A stretch of DNA of 50,109 bases, taken from positions 98,742-148,850 of the forward strand of contig JAAVDN010000009.1 of NCBI GenBank assembly GCA_014801785.1, written 5' to 3'. How positions within the stretch are numbered: position 1 is the stretch's first letter; each line of letters starts with the position of its first letter. Source of the DNA: Bacteroides sp. GTDB lineage: Bacteria > Bacteroidota > Bacteroidia > Bacteroidales > Muribaculaceae. This document shows, piece after piece, positions 34,053 to 43,149 of the stretch. The translations under genes were made by a program, and so were the position numbers. The notes beneath the pieces are model-generated. The model saw only the letters and a program-made list of their open reading frames with translations. It was not told the DNA's origin and searched no databases.

Positions 34053-34219
34053 AAGTAACTGGTAAAAAAATGAGCAGCTAAAATTAGTAAGCAGCTGGTA
34101 AAAATAAATGAGCATATAAAACGCGGCTATCGCTCCGCATCCGATTGGACAAGCGAGAGCAAGTTTTATTGCTCAAGATTCAAAATCAACATATATCGCT
34201 TTATTTTTAGCAGCTACTT
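34053..34219. repeat. Dispersed palindromic repeat family 1, copy upstream of the urea channel
   Basis: The main unit 34089-34219 has end arms AAGCAGCTGGTAAAAATAAA and TTTATTTTTAGCAGCTACTT, complementary in 18 of 20 positions. GAGCATATAAAACGCGGCTATCGC follows in the left arm in two adjoining parts, matching the copy at 25054. A truncated extra left end (AAGTAACTGGTAAAAA) sits at 34053. The right core has diverged. Besides this repeat and the tandem 11-mer, I see no gene between 33861 and 34283. Confidence 0.72.
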
Positions 34220-34283
34220 AGCTATTTGAAAGAATTATTTACTAAATACAATCTTTCCCTTAAGTCTAAAAACCGTATTTCTC

Positions 34284-35255
34284 ATGGCTTCTAAAACTTC
34301 ACCCTCCAATGACCATTCACTGGTATTGGAATTTCCTAAGACCCTCATGCGTGGTGTCGGACAAGTTATGTTCCAGGACAATGCCTGGACAGGATTATTG
34401 TTTATGATCGGTATCTTCTGGGGTGCATACGCCGAAGGATCTCCGCTTGTCGGATGGGGAGCCCTCGTCGGAGTAATAGTTTCAACTTTGTCCGGATATT
34501 TTCTTGACTTGAAAGATGATAACGGTGCTCAAGGTCTCTGGGGATTTAATGGTGTACTGGTTGGTTGCGCATTCCCGACTTTTCTGGGTAATACAGTATG
34601 GATGTGGCTTGCACTGATACTTTGCGCCGCAATGACAACATGGCTTAGAAGTGGCATGAATGCAATTATGGGACGTTGGGGCATTTCTTCCTTCACCTTC
34701 CCATTTGTATTCGGAACCTGGATTTTTCTGCTCGCCGCCAGACAGTTTACAGGAATGCCCGATACAGGCATGGGTACCCCTGAGCTTACATCCCACATAG
34801 TTCCCGCCATCGGAATGGGAGTCGGTGATCTGGTCATCTACTGGCTAAAAGGGATTGCCCAGGTATTTCTGATTAATAATTGGGTAACAGGTATTTTCTT
34901 CCTGGTAGCGCTCGCTGTCAGCAGTATCAGAGCCGCCGTATGGGCTGCAGTCGCTTCCGCAATTTCCCTGTTCATTGCAATAGTTTTCCAAGGGCCGGGA
35001 GCCAATATAGCAGAAGGCCTATACGGATTCAGTGCTGTTCTTACTGGAATTGCCCTGGGTGCCACTTTCTGTAACTTCTCCTGGAAATCAACCATCTGGG
35101 CTATTCTCGGAATAATCGCTACTGTATTCGTACAGGCAGGTATGAATTCCTTCTTTGAACCCCTCGGACTCGCTACCTTGACCGGACCGTTCTGTTTGAC
35201 AACCTGGATTTTCCTTTTCCCGGCCTATAAAATGTTTGCCCCTAAGCAACCATAA
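34284..35255 (+). CDS. Urea transporter (UT family)
   Basis: The 323-residue membrane protein matches the UT urea-channel family. It has about ten helices in two homologous halves, with repeated patterns such as GLLFMIGIFWGAYAEG, GLWGFNGVLVGCAFPTFLG in the first half and GIFFLVALAVSS, GLYGFSAVLTGIALGATF in the second. The half-to-half similarity around GL(W/Y)GFxxVLxG is clear. It would let urea into the cell for the urease encoded about 8 kb away. The MFS gene follows after 49 bases; the divergent nickel importer lies upstream. Confidence 0.9.
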   Translation: MASKTSPSNDHSLVLEFPKTLMRGVGQVMFQDNAWTGLLFMIGIFWGAYAEGSPLVGWGALVGVIVSTLSGYFLDLKDDNGAQGLWGFNGVLVGCAFPTFLGNTVWMWLALILCAAMTTWLRSGMNAIMGRWGISSFTFPFVFGTWIFLLAARQFTGMPDTGMGTPELTSHIVPAIGMGVGDLVIYWLKGIAQVFLINNWVTGIFFLVALAVSSIRAAVWAAVASAISLFIAIVFQGPGANIAEGLYGFSAVLTGIALGATFCNFSWKSTIWAILGIIATVFVQAGMNSFFEPLGLATLTGPFCLTTWIFLFPAYKMFAPKQP

Positions 35256-35304
35256 ACAATTCAATCTTTTATTGATTTCATTCTTTTGAATTTTGGAAAA
35301 AGCT

Positions 35305-36729
35305 ATGTCTGATAAATCTCAAAATCAAGTATCCGTCATGACGCCAGCCGATATGCCCTTCGGCTGGCGTCATGTATGGATTGTCAGTGTATCGTCGCTT
35401 GGACAGATGATAGGAACTGCCGTCGCAACTTTGGTAAGCGTTCTCATTCCCATGATTCAGATTGTAGGACGTCCTGAATTAACCTCTGTCGAACAGGGGC
35501 TAATGGGGGCTATGGACCTTATTGGAATTGCTGTCGGCTCGGTTGTCCTTGGCAGACTCTCCGATCGCTATGGCTATCTTCTTTTCTTTCGTTTGTGTCC
35601 TGTCGTCATGCTGTTCGCATCAGCGATGGCCCTTCTCTTTCCCAACGTATGCTTGACATACCTCTGGCTTTTTCTTATAGGATTCGCAATCGGAGGAGAA
35701 TATAGCCTGGATTCTGATTATGTTTCCGAACTGATGCCAGCCAAATGGCGCTCGACAATGGTCGGAGTAACAAAGGCTGCTTCCGCCCTCGGCAATATTA
35801 TAGTCGCCGGGATAGCCTATCTTTTGATTATTCAGTGGCAGAGAGCCGAAAGCTGGCCCAGATTGATGTGGATTCTTATCTTCATCTCTGCCCTTATGAT
35901 TCTTTCAAGAATATACTTTTCAGGCTCACCCAAATGGTTGCTTGAGCATGGATATATCGACAAGGCACGAAAATCAGTCCACTTCTTCCTCGGGAAGAAC
36001 ATCGAAATTCCTCAATCTGAAATAGACAATGCTGAAGCGAAACTTACCGAATCGCAGGAAAAGAATAATGAAACCAAACCATCCTTCTTTGAGTTCGTCA
36101 GAAAGAATGGAAAGAAGATAATCCTTACCGGAGTGCCTTGGGCCTGTGAAGGTCTCGGAGTCTATGGAATCGGAGTTTTTCTCCCTATCCTGGTTCTCGC
36201 TCTCGGAATCACACATGAATCTCCCGATATGTCAAGAATCATGCATGTCGCATCCTCAGTGGAGATAACATTCTGGATAAGCTGCATAATTCTTCCCGGA
36301 TTTATTATAGGACTTATACTCATTCCTAAGACAACAAGCATCCGCCAGCTTGCATCGGGATTCTATCTTAGCGGCGCATCGCTCCTTATACTGATGCTCG
36401 CCTATCGTTTCAAATGGGATGCCTGGATTTCAATCGTGGCTTTCATGGCGTTTGAACTATTTCTTAACATAGGTCCGCATCTCATCACTTATGTGCTTCC
36501 TCCTGAAGTATATGCTGTCAAAGAGCGGAGCCTTGGAAGCGGTTTGGCAGCAAGTCTTGGAAAAGTCGGAGCCGTTCTGGCAGTCTTCTTTATTCCGATT
36601 ATTCTTGAGCATGGCGGTATAACGGCTGTTTTGACTGTCTCTATATCAGTTATGATTATCGGAGGTTTAGTCACATCCTTTGTCGGGCCCTCTGTATTCC
36701 GCAATCTTGCAAAAGAGAAAATAGAGTGA
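35305..36729 (+). CDS. MFS transporter
   Basis: The 474-residue product has twelve predicted membrane helices, with the MFS signature GRLSDRYGYLLFFR between helices 2 and 3 and a central charged loop (NAEAKLTESQEKNNETKPSF). FAIGGEYSLDSDYVSELMPAKWR is reminiscent of the sugar-porter/aromatic-acid branch. The substrate is unknown. It follows the urea channel by 49 bases and probably shares its transcript, so it may move a compound linked to urea use, but that is only context. The ATG at 35305 is preferred to a TTG at 35293. A hairpin terminator follows. Confidence 0.82.
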   Translation: MSDKSQNQVSVMTPADMPFGWRHVWIVSVSSLGQMIGTAVATLVSVLIPMIQIVGRPELTSVEQGLMGAMDLIGIAVGSVVLGRLSDRYGYLLFFRLCPVVMLFASAMALLFPNVCLTYLWLFLIGFAIGGEYSLDSDYVSELMPAKWRSTMVGVTKAASALGNIIVAGIAYLLIIQWQRAESWPRLMWILIFISALMILSRIYFSGSPKWLLEHGYIDKARKSVHFFLGKNIEIPQSEIDNAEAKLTESQEKNNETKPSFFEFVRKNGKKIILTGVPWACEGLGVYGIGVFLPILVLALGITHESPDMSRIMHVASSVEITFWISCIILPGFIIGLILIPKTTSIRQLASGFYLSGASLLILMLAYRFKWDAWISIVAFMAFELFLNIGPHLITYVLPPEVYAVKERSLGSGLAASLGKVGAVLAVFFIPIILEHGGITAVLTVSISVMIIGGLVTSFVGPSVFRNLAKEKIE

Positions 36730-36782
36730 CCAAGCGCCCCACATAAGCTTCTACCCCACAATAAAAGTGTTATATAATCTTA

Positions 36783-36826
36783 AATCAGCGTCTCTCAGAC
36801 ATTATGTTGCCTGAGAGACGCTGATT
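36783..36826 (+). terminator. Terminator after the urea channel-MFS pair
   Basis: AATCAGCGTCTCTCAG (36783-36798) pairs perfectly with CTGAGAGACGCTGATT (36811-36826) around a 12-base loop, followed by A/T-rich sequence. It lies 54 bases after the MFS stop. Confidence 0.75.
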
Positions 36827-36894
36827 ATATAAATCCCATTTTGTATCTTTACATCCAGAAACGGATTTCACTCCGATTATCAATCATAAGACTC

Positions 36895-37251
36895 ATGGAA
36901 CAACCGAATATCCCCGACTGGGCAATGGGAATGGAATGCGCAGTGACAGTCTGCGACGCCGATTGCCGAATTATTTATATGAATGAACGCTCGCGCAATA
37001 CATTTGCAGAAGGAACAGACCGACTGATCGGCGCCAACCTTCTGGAGTGTCATTCCCCCCATTCCATTGATATCATCAGACGTCTTCTGACAGAGGGAGG
37101 TGTCAACTGTTACACTATTCGTAAAGGGGGCGTAAAGAAATTGATTTACCAAACCCCATGGACGGAAAACGGAAAGATAGCCGGACTTGTCGAACTCTCG
37201 ATGGTCATTCCCGATGAAATGAACCATTATGACCGAGACAGACAGGCATGA
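36895..37251 (+). CDS. Single PAS-domain protein
   Basis: The 118-residue product is essentially one PAS domain: AVTVCDADCRIIYMNERSRNTFAEG, a GANLLECHSPHS helix start, then IRKGGVKKLIYQTPW and GLVELSMVIP strands. The C-H-x-P-x-S element recurs in PAS domains of the DUF438/PAS-4 type. There is no kinase, cyclase or DNA-binding part, so it must signal through a partner or bind a small molecule. The ATG at 36895 is chosen because the preceding in-frame stretch is the promoter-like TATCTTTA region. The esterase gene overlaps its end by four bases (ATGA). Confidence 0.78.
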   Translation: MEQPNIPDWAMGMECAVTVCDADCRIIYMNERSRNTFAEGTDRLIGANLLECHSPHSIDIIRRLLTEGGVNCYTIRKGGVKKLIYQTPWTENGKIAGLVELSMVIPDEMNHYDRDRQA

Positions 37252-38132
37252 GGATTTTAAAAAAATTAATATTGGGGGCGATAATCGTCGGGAGTGCTTT
37301 TCTTCAAGGTAACGCCCAGAAATTGACTTCCCATAAAGGAGAAGTGGCGGATACATACAATTTTTGGCTGTATACTCCAAAACACACTGAATCTCCAAAT
37401 GAAGATGCCAAGCCAATCGTTGTCTTTCTTCATGGTGCGAGTTTGTGTGGTAACGACCTGAACAAAGTGCGTCGATACGGAACTATTGACGCTATTGACA
37501 AAGGGAGAGAATTGGATGCGTTCGTCGTGGCCCCTCAGAATCCGGGGGGATCATGGCAGCCTGACAAGGTGATGAAAATTGTTGACTGGGTCAGCGGAAA
37601 GCACGCTGTCGATCAGAACCGTATCTATGTTATCGGGATGAGTCTCGGAGGCTACGGGACAATTGACATGGCGGCCTCATACCCTGACCGTGTCGCCGCA
37701 GCCATAGCAATGTGCGGAGGTGGAACTTCAAAAAATCTCGGTGCTTTAAACGATGTTCCTCTTTGGATTATTCATGGCACATCTGACAATGCCGTCAGTA
37801 TAGCTCAAAGCGACAAAGTCGTTAGCGAGATGAAGAAATCGAACAGCAAGACCCCGCGCCTAATCTACGACCGTGTCCCCGGATGGAATCACGGTAAACC
37901 GGCCCGACTGCTTTATCTCCAAGAAGTTTATGACTGGCTTTTCAACCATACTCTGCAAGATGACGACCGCAAGGTTTCCCCCGGGTTTGATCTATCCAAC
38001 GGACTACTTCAGACAGCTTATAAAGGCCTGCAACGTATAACCAACGCTACGAAGAAAACCTCAAAATCAAAATCCCGCGCATCCATAAAGTCAAAAGTCC
38101 GGTCCAAGCGTCATAAAAGTCGTAAACGCTGA
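37248..38132 (+). CDS. Secreted alpha/beta hydrolase (esterase) with basic tail
   Basis: The 294-residue product has a signal peptide (MRILKKLILGAIIVGSAFLQGNAQ) and an esterase/depolymerase-type alpha/beta hydrolase core: FLHGASLCG, nucleophile GMSLGG with Ser132, Asp in HGTSDNAVS and His in GWNHGK. The last 25 residues are almost entirely Lys, Arg and Ser (SKSKSRASIKSKVRSKRHKS), unusual for an exported enzyme. The substrate is unknown; polyester, feruloyl or peptide esters are all possible. It is coupled to the PAS gene upstream. Its stop codon lies inside a very long hairpin. Confidence 0.8.
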   Translation: MRILKKLILGAIIVGSAFLQGNAQKLTSHKGEVADTYNFWLYTPKHTESPNEDAKPIVVFLHGASLCGNDLNKVRRYGTIDAIDKGRELDAFVVAPQNPGGSWQPDKVMKIVDWVSGKHAVDQNRIYVIGMSLGGYGTIDMAASYPDRVAAAIAMCGGGTSKNLGALNDVPLWIIHGTSDNAVSIAQSDKVVSEMKKSNSKTPRLIYDRVPGWNHGKPARLLYLQEVYDWLFNHTLQDDDRKVSPGFDLSNGLLQTAYKGLQRITNATKKTSKSKSRASIKSKVRSKRHKSRKR

Positions 38133-38196
38133 GACTCTATATTAATCCCCCTCTCCGAGATTCGTCGGAGAGGGGGATTAATATAGAGTCTCAGCG
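38127..38196. terminator. Bidirectional terminator with 32-base perfect arms
   Basis: Bases 38127-38158 are exactly complementary to 38165-38196 around a six-base loop. The core is ATCCCCCTCTCCGA and its complement. The left arm contains the last codon and stop of the esterase gene; the ureD stop on the minus strand is 26 bases beyond the right arm. It serves both convergent units. Confidence 0.88.
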
Positions 38197-38222
38197 AATT
38201 ATTCCTCAAATTTAATCCTTTA

Positions 38223-39185
38223 TCAGCGCCAGGGGAACTCCGGGGGAACCGGAACTCCCTTTATTGCCATACGGACTTTCGAACAAAATTCGCGGACCTG
38301 CGCCTTAACGGGAGAGGGTTCCATTCCGAGAACCTTGAAGAGAAGGCCAGCCTGATTAGGGAGATGGGTGATTCCGACAGCAATTTTATTCTCCTTGTCG
38401 AAAAAGGGTTCTACTTTCCGATAGATTTCTTCGGCCTTATCCGGCGGTGTGAGGACAACGACATTGGCGAATACATCAAATTGTCCCATGACGCCCAATA
38501 GCCGCGGAGAAACCCTTTTGGGATCAATAATGAATTTCTCGCGCATCAGCTTTTCCCCGTCTGGACGTTCCGCATGACAGCAAACGGAGAGAATGTCATA
38601 TTCAAAAAGCTCTCCATCTCCATAATATTTGCGTCCGCCCATATAGATCTCAGAATAAAACAAAGTAGCTGTCGGAGCGACCACAATCTTTGTGTCTGAT
38701 ATAAATCGAGTATGACGGCAAGGATAGACCGGCTCGGGCATAAATTCAAGATAGGCATTATCCTCCAGAGTAATATTCTGAACCAGGCCGGAATAATTAT
38801 ACCTCATTTCCGCAAGCTTCGTGGCAGCTCCGGTTGAAATCCACGCGAAAGAATCCTTTTTCATGTATATATCCTGCTGATACCGGTCGCCATCAATATT
38901 GGGACCTCCTGACGACAGGATATAGACACATGGCATCTCCGGCATAGCTTCATCGAAATAAAGCTCCTGCTGCACAATCAGAGGCACCCGTCGCTCAAGA
39001 TCACGCATAATACATTTTCCCCGCGGATCGATTTCAAAACCCATTCGAAGATAACCATGCTTTCCGGGAGCGCCGACATACATTGCTTTCGGTTCCTCAA
39101 GATAGGGTCTCATCTCCCGACAATGGGAGAAGTCGACTTCGGGAACCGAAGCAGTCATTTCATGTTTCTGTTCTTCAAGTGCCAT
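38223..39185 (-). CDS. ureD: Urease accessory protein UreD
   Basis: UreD (UreH) binds apo-urease and, with UreF and UreG, passes nickel to the active site. The 320-residue product shows family elements GKHGYLRMGFE, STGAATKLAEM, LEFMPEPVYPCRHTRF, EIYMGGRKYYGDGE and a C-terminal MGQFDVFANVVV. The ATG at 39185 (MALEEQKHEM) is chosen over a GTG at 39221. It is the last gene of the ureABCEFGD operon, 45 bases after ureG; ending the operon with ureD is a common arrangement outside the Klebsiella order. Confidence 0.9.
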   Translation of the reverse strand: MALEEQKHEMTASVPEVDFSHCREMRPYLEEPKAMYVGAPGKHGYLRMGFEIDPRGKCIMRDLERRVPLIVQQELYFDEAMPEMPCVYILSSGGPNIDGDRYQQDIYMKKDSFAWISTGAATKLAEMRYNYSGLVQNITLEDNAYLEFMPEPVYPCRHTRFISDTKIVVAPTATLFYSEIYMGGRKYYGDGELFEYDILSVCCHAERPDGEKLMREKFIIDPKRVSPRLLGVMGQFDVFANVVVLTPPDKAEEIYRKVEPFFDKENKIAVGITHLPNQAGLLFKVLGMEPSPVKAQVREFCSKVRMAIKGVPVPPEFPWR

Positions 39186-39230
39186 AAGAAAGAGATTTAG
39201 ACCCTGTCCTACCCCCCTCACATATTTATT

Positions 39231-39854
39231 CTATTTCTGAGCTTTGTCGAAAAGGGCCATCTTGAAAATGAGATCGACAAGTTCGTCTATCCCCTCGCCC
39301 GTCATGGCGTTGGTAAAGACAAATGGCTTACCCGGGCGCATAAGCTTCGAGTCATGGTCCATGACTTCAAGGGATGCGTTGACATAAGGTGCCAGATCCG
39401 TCTTATTGATGACAAGGATATCGCTTTGGGAAATACCGGGGCCATCCTTTCGGGGAATCTTGTCTCCTGCTGCAACATCAATGACGTATATGAAAAAGTC
39501 AACCAACGCCGGAGAGAATGTCAGGGTAAGGTTATCTCCTCCCGATTCAATCAAGACGATATCTGTATCGGGGAACTTAGCCTCCATCTCCTCGACAGCC
39601 GCAATATTCATAGACGGATCCTCACGGACAGCGGTGTGAGGGCAAGCTCCTGTTTCAACGCCAATAATCTTGTCCTCGACAAGGATTCCCTTTAAGGTCT
39701 TACGGACATGCTTGGCGTCCTCGGTAGTTACAATATCATTAGTTATAATAAGAACTTTCTCACCTTTTTCAAGAAGTTTTGGGGTGATTGCCTCAATCAA
39801 GGCGGTCTTGCCGGAGCCGACTGGTCCTCCGATTCCTATTCTACAGGTACTCAC
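39231..39854 (-). CDS. ureG: Urease accessory GTPase UreG
   Basis: UreG is a SIMIBI-class GTPase that dimerises with nickel and GTP and drives metal insertion into urease. The 207 residues contain the P-loop GPVGSGKT (10-17), the nickel-binding Cys-Pro-His motif in [18 protein letters not shown] (switch and base region), and NKTDLAPYV for guanine recognition. The start is a GTG at 39854; the only in-frame codon before the upstream stop worth noting is an ATT. It lies between ureF and ureD on the minus strand. Confidence 0.95.
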   Translation of the reverse strand: MSTCRIGIGGPVGSGKTALIEAITPKLLEKGEKVLIITNDIVTTEDAKHVRKTLKGILVEDKIIGVETGACPHTAVREDPSMNIAAVEEMEAKFPDTDIVLIESGGDNLTLTFSPALVDFFIYVIDVAAGDKIPRKDGPGISQSDILVINKTDLAPYVNASLEVMDHDSKLMRPGKPFVFTNAMTGEGIDELVDLIFKMALFDKAQK

Positions 39855-39935
39855 AATATATTATTTTGCTTCGCGATGGGACCATAATATAAATGAAACT
39901 CATGTCAGTCCCCTCAGCGGTATTATTTAAATAAA

Positions 39936-40625
39936 TCAGTTCATAAACATTCTCATATTCCCTTTCTCATGAAGCGATGCGAGAATATCGAGAATCGGAA
40001 AAAAGGCATGCATGTCATCCAGTTCCATTTCAGCTACCTCCTCATACAGACCGCTGATCCGGTCTGACATACGGAATAAGATCTCCTGAGTGTCGTAATG
40101 AGAAACGCGGACGCATCGTAAGGCAGCTCCAAGCACCATATTTACCACTCCATATTGATGGGAACAGAAAAGATCCCGTTCGCTGATGCCGGCAGCTGCA
40201 AAAGCAATCCCTTGCGCAACAGGATAGCTTCCGGGAGTTTCGCCAGCTACAATTTTATCAAGCCAAGCTCCGGCCAGACTTTCCGGGAAAAGCCTGACGG
40301 CAAGTTCCGCCAGTTTCTTTCCCATACGCGAGAGCATCTGGCGAGCCTCGTCATTCATCTTGAAATCCATCAGAGCCTTATCTGCGGCCAGAATTCCATC
40401 AAGATTACCATTCAAAGCCGCACGATAGCTTGCGAGGGCGGCAACTCCATCACTGAAAGCCGCCTGAAGCGCCTGTGCCTCGGCAAACTCACCAAGTGTC
40501 TGCGCATCATGAACAATATGCTCAAAAGAGGCAGTCTCCAATCCATTAGAGAAAGAGAATGTGCCAACAGGGAATGTTGAATCAGTAAATTGAAGCAGTT
40601 TCATCACTGCCGACATATCTGGCAT
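39936..40625 (-). CDS. ureF: Urease accessory protein UreF
   Basis: UreF forms a complex with UreD and UreG and gates nickel insertion. The 229-residue all-helical product begins MPDMSAVMKLLQFTDSTFPVG, the normal UreF start, with FSFSNGLETA and a C-terminal SHYDTQEILFRMSDRISGLYEE. The frame remains open for about 220 bases upstream, but that stretch is the His-rich end of ureE read in another frame, so the ATG at 40625 is used. It begins 13 bases after the ureE stop. Confidence 0.92.
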   Translation of the reverse strand: MPDMSAVMKLLQFTDSTFPVGTFSFSNGLETASFEHIVHDAQTLGEFAEAQALQAAFSDGVAALASYRAALNGNLDGILAADKALMDFKMNDEARQMLSRMGKKLAELAVRLFPESLAGAWLDKIVAGETPGSYPVAQGIAFAAAGISERDLFCSHQYGVVNMVLGAALRCVRVSHYDTQEILFRMSDRISGLYEEVAEMELDDMHAFFPILDILASLHEKGNMRMFMN

Positions 40626-40638
40626 AGCAATCCTTTTT

Positions 40639-41301
40639 TCAGCAATTAAAATAATCCTCCCCGCAATGGCTCGTCTCCCCTTCAGCGCCATGATCATGAT
40701 GATGGTGGTCGCCATGACTATGGGTATGTGGATGAACAATATGTCCATGGTCATGGCTGTGGCTCTCTTGGCCGGCACCTCCGAATAAACGGCGTATCTC
40801 ATGGGGAGCGAGATAGGGAATAACATCAAGACCTTTCTGAAAATCAAAAGTTATTCCTTCTATATGATGAGTCTGCATGACACTCAACATAACTTTCTTG
40901 TCGACTGTCAAGGGAACATATACCTTAGTGCCTTTGACAACTGCGGGCCAATGTTGATTTCCTATCGCATGTCCGAGTTCGACAGCTACACGGATAATCA
41001 TTTCAGGATCCTTATCAGAAAGTCCGCTGAGATCAACAACCAAAACAGGACTTAGTTCTATTTTAAGAACTACACCCTTCTTTGCATCAGCATCATATTC
41101 AATTATATCCCCGTCTACAATCTGAGAATGACGGGCAAGAGCGACCGGATACTCACGTCCGCTGACCCCTTTACCGAGGAAACGACTCTTCTGAGCTGTC
41201 CACTGATCGAGAACCACAAAGTCTATATCGACATCCGCCATCTTAGCCGCCCAGTCTGAGGAGGTATTCATGTTCCCCAGCACTTCATTATATACTTTCA
41301 T
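40639..41301 (-). CDS. ureE: Urease accessory nickel-binding protein UreE
   Basis: UreE is the nickel metallochaperone that hands Ni2+ to UreG. The 220 residues have the N-terminal peptide-binding-like domain, a metal domain with AVELGHAIGNQHWPA (the conserved interface His) and the family's C-terminal histidine-rich tail. From about residue 178, HSHDHGHIVHPHTHSHGD and HHHHDHG give more than a dozen histidines. The tail can store several nickel ions. The first 20 residues before the domain are somewhat longer than in Klebsiella. It lies between ureC and ureF. Confidence 0.94.
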   Translation of the reverse strand: MKVYNEVLGNMNTSSDWAAKMADVDIDFVVLDQWTAQKSRFLGKGVSGREYPVALARHSQIVDGDIIEYDADAKKGVVLKIELSPVLVVDLSGLSDKDPEMIIRVAVELGHAIGNQHWPAVVKGTKVYVPLTVDKKVMLSVMQTHHIEGITFDFQKGLDVIPYLAPHEIRRLFGGAGQESHSHDHGHIVHPHTHSHGDHHHHDHGAEGETSHCGEDYFNC

Positions 41302-41406
41302 AGAAATATTTAAATTTTAGGATTCGGAGAGGAATCGCAGGTCATTAATACCCCCGGAGTCCGGCAGGGGAATCCGGGGGTATTATATCACGATTTTTAA
41401 AAATAA

Positions 41407-43125
41407 TTAGCTGAACCAATAAAGCTGCGCCAAAGGAAGTTCCTTTGCGGGGGGTACGTAAGCGCGATAGCCGTCTACGGTTACTTCGAATGTCTCCGGA
41501 TTCACCTCGATATAAGGAGTAGCTGTATTGCGGACCATATTGGCCTTTCCGAGCTGACGGGTGCCGTGGACAGGATAGATGATTGACTGCAAGCCAAGTT
41601 TTTCCTTGACTCCGGCCTTGAATGAGGCCTGGGAAACAAAGGTCATACGAGTATCCTGCAATGCCTTTCCGAAGGCACCGAACATCGGACGCATGATTTT
41701 GGGCTGGGGTGTTGGCAACGAAGCATTGGGATCTCCCATATTCGCCCAGTTGATGAAACCGCCCTTGATGACAAGTTTCGGCTTGGTTGCGAAGAAGGCG
41801 GGCTCCCAAAGAACGAGGTCGGCCATCTTGCCTACTTCTATTGAGCCGAGAACATCGCTGATACCATAGGTAATTGCCGGGTTGAGGGTGATCTTAGCCA
41901 GATAGCGCAACACACGGAAGTTGTCGTTCTGTTCAGAATCCTCGGGCAGTTTGCCACGGACCTGTTTCATATATGCCGCAACCTGGAATGTTCTCATAAA
42001 CGACTCTCCTACTCGACCCATAGCCTGGGAGTCAGAAGAGACCATCGAAATGATTCCGAGATCGTGGAAAATATTCTCAGCAGACTGTGTCTCCGGACGG
42101 ACTCGACTCTCGGCAAAAGCGACATCGGATGGAATGTTCGGATTCAGATTATGACATACCATAATCATGTCGAACAGCTCAGCCTGAGAGTTGATACCGA
42201 AGGGAAGAGTCGGGTTGGTGGACGACGGAAGCACATTGCTCATCGAAGCAACCTTGAGCAGGTCAGGAGCATGACCGCCGCCAGCGCCTTCCGTATGATA
42301 AGTATGGATTGTCCGTCCGTTCAGAGCCGCAATCGTATCCTCTACATATCCACCCTCATTCAGGGTATCAGTATGAATGGCGACCTGCACATCATAGAGG
42401 TCCGCGACATCCATACAGTGGCGGATTGCATCCGGTGTCGATCCCCAGTCCTCGTGAATTTTGAAACCGCATGCTCCAGATTCAATCTGGTCGCGGAGAG
42501 TCTCGTGGTAGGAACTGTTACCCTTTGCAAGAAAGCCCATATTGATAGGGAGTCCTTCGGCGGCTTCGAGCATTTTCTCTATATTCCATCTTCCGGAGGT
42601 GATGGTTGTACCGTTAGTTCCGTCCGTAGGTCCTATACCTCCTCCGATAAGGGTTGTGATACCATTGGAAAGAGTATCGTAAGCCTGTTGCGGAGAAATG
42701 AAATGGACGTGTCCGTCAATACCTGCGGCGGTAAGAATCATGTGTTCGCCGGAGATGGCGTCAGTGGATGGGCCAGTAACGAGGGTCGGAGTAACGCCTT
42801 TCATGACATTCGGATTTCCGGCCTTACCTATTCCGGCAATCTTTCCATCCTTTACACCAACGTCGGCCTTAACTACTCCGAGGACGGGATCGATAATCGT
42901 GACATTGGTTATCACCAAATCAAGACTTCCGGCCTGTTCAGTGCAGGTATTAGCTAATCCCATGCCGTCGCGAAGAGTCTTACCACCTCCGTAGACAACC
43001 TCATCGCCGAATACCCGCAGGTCTTTCTCAATCTCTACATAAAGATTGGTATTGCCCAGACGAATCTTATCGCCGACCGTCGGGCCAAAAAGCATATTAT
43101 ATTGCGCTCTTGTCTGTTGTGCCAT
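41407..43125 (-). CDS. ureC: Urease alpha subunit (catalytic)
   Basis: UreC carries the di-nickel site that splits urea into ammonia and carbamate. All ligand positions can be placed in the 572 residues: His139 and His141 (GIDGHVHF), the carbamylated Lys222 (GFKIHEDWG), His251 (AIHTDTLNE), His277 ([14 protein letters not shown]) and Asp365 ([10 protein letters not shown]). The flap Cys324-His325 (MVCHNL) is also present. These sit at a constant +5 from the Klebsiella numbering, so the enzyme should be active. Subunits are separate (A, B, C) and not fused as in Helicobacter. ureB lies 24 bases upstream, ureE 105 bases downstream. Confidence 0.97.
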   Translation of the reverse strand: MAQQTRAQYNMLFGPTVGDKIRLGNTNLYVEIEKDLRVFGDEVVYGGGKTLRDGMGLANTCTEQAGSLDLVITNVTIIDPVLGVVKADVGVKDGKIAGIGKAGNPNVMKGVTPTLVTGPSTDAISGEHMILTAAGIDGHVHFISPQQAYDTLSNGITTLIGGGIGPTDGTNGTTITSGRWNIEKMLEAAEGLPINMGFLAKGNSSYHETLRDQIESGACGFKIHEDWGSTPDAIRHCMDVADLYDVQVAIHTDTLNEGGYVEDTIAALNGRTIHTYHTEGAGGGHAPDLLKVASMSNVLPSSTNPTLPFGINSQAELFDMIMVCHNLNPNIPSDVAFAESRVRPETQSAENIFHDLGIISMVSSDSQAMGRVGESFMRTFQVAAYMKQVRGKLPEDSEQNDNFRVLRYLAKITLNPAITYGISDVLGSIEVGKMADLVLWEPAFFATKPKLVIKGGFINWANMGDPNASLPTPQPKIMRPMFGAFGKALQDTRMTFVSQASFKAGVKEKLGLQSIIYPVHGTRQLGKANMVRNTATPYIEVNPETFEVTVDGYRAYVPPAKELPLAQLYWFS

Positions 43126-43149
43126 AATACAGTATTGTTGAAGGATTTC

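Noticed and set aside
40626-40847. A 74-codon N-terminal extension of ureF
   Set aside because: It is the histidine-rich tail of ureE in another frame; UreF normally begins near MPDMSAVMKLLQF.
42064-42957. A 297-codon open frame on the plus strand, antisense to ureC
   Set aside because: It lies wholly inside ureC, whose protein is certain, has no recognisable motif, and is explained by codon use on the other strand.
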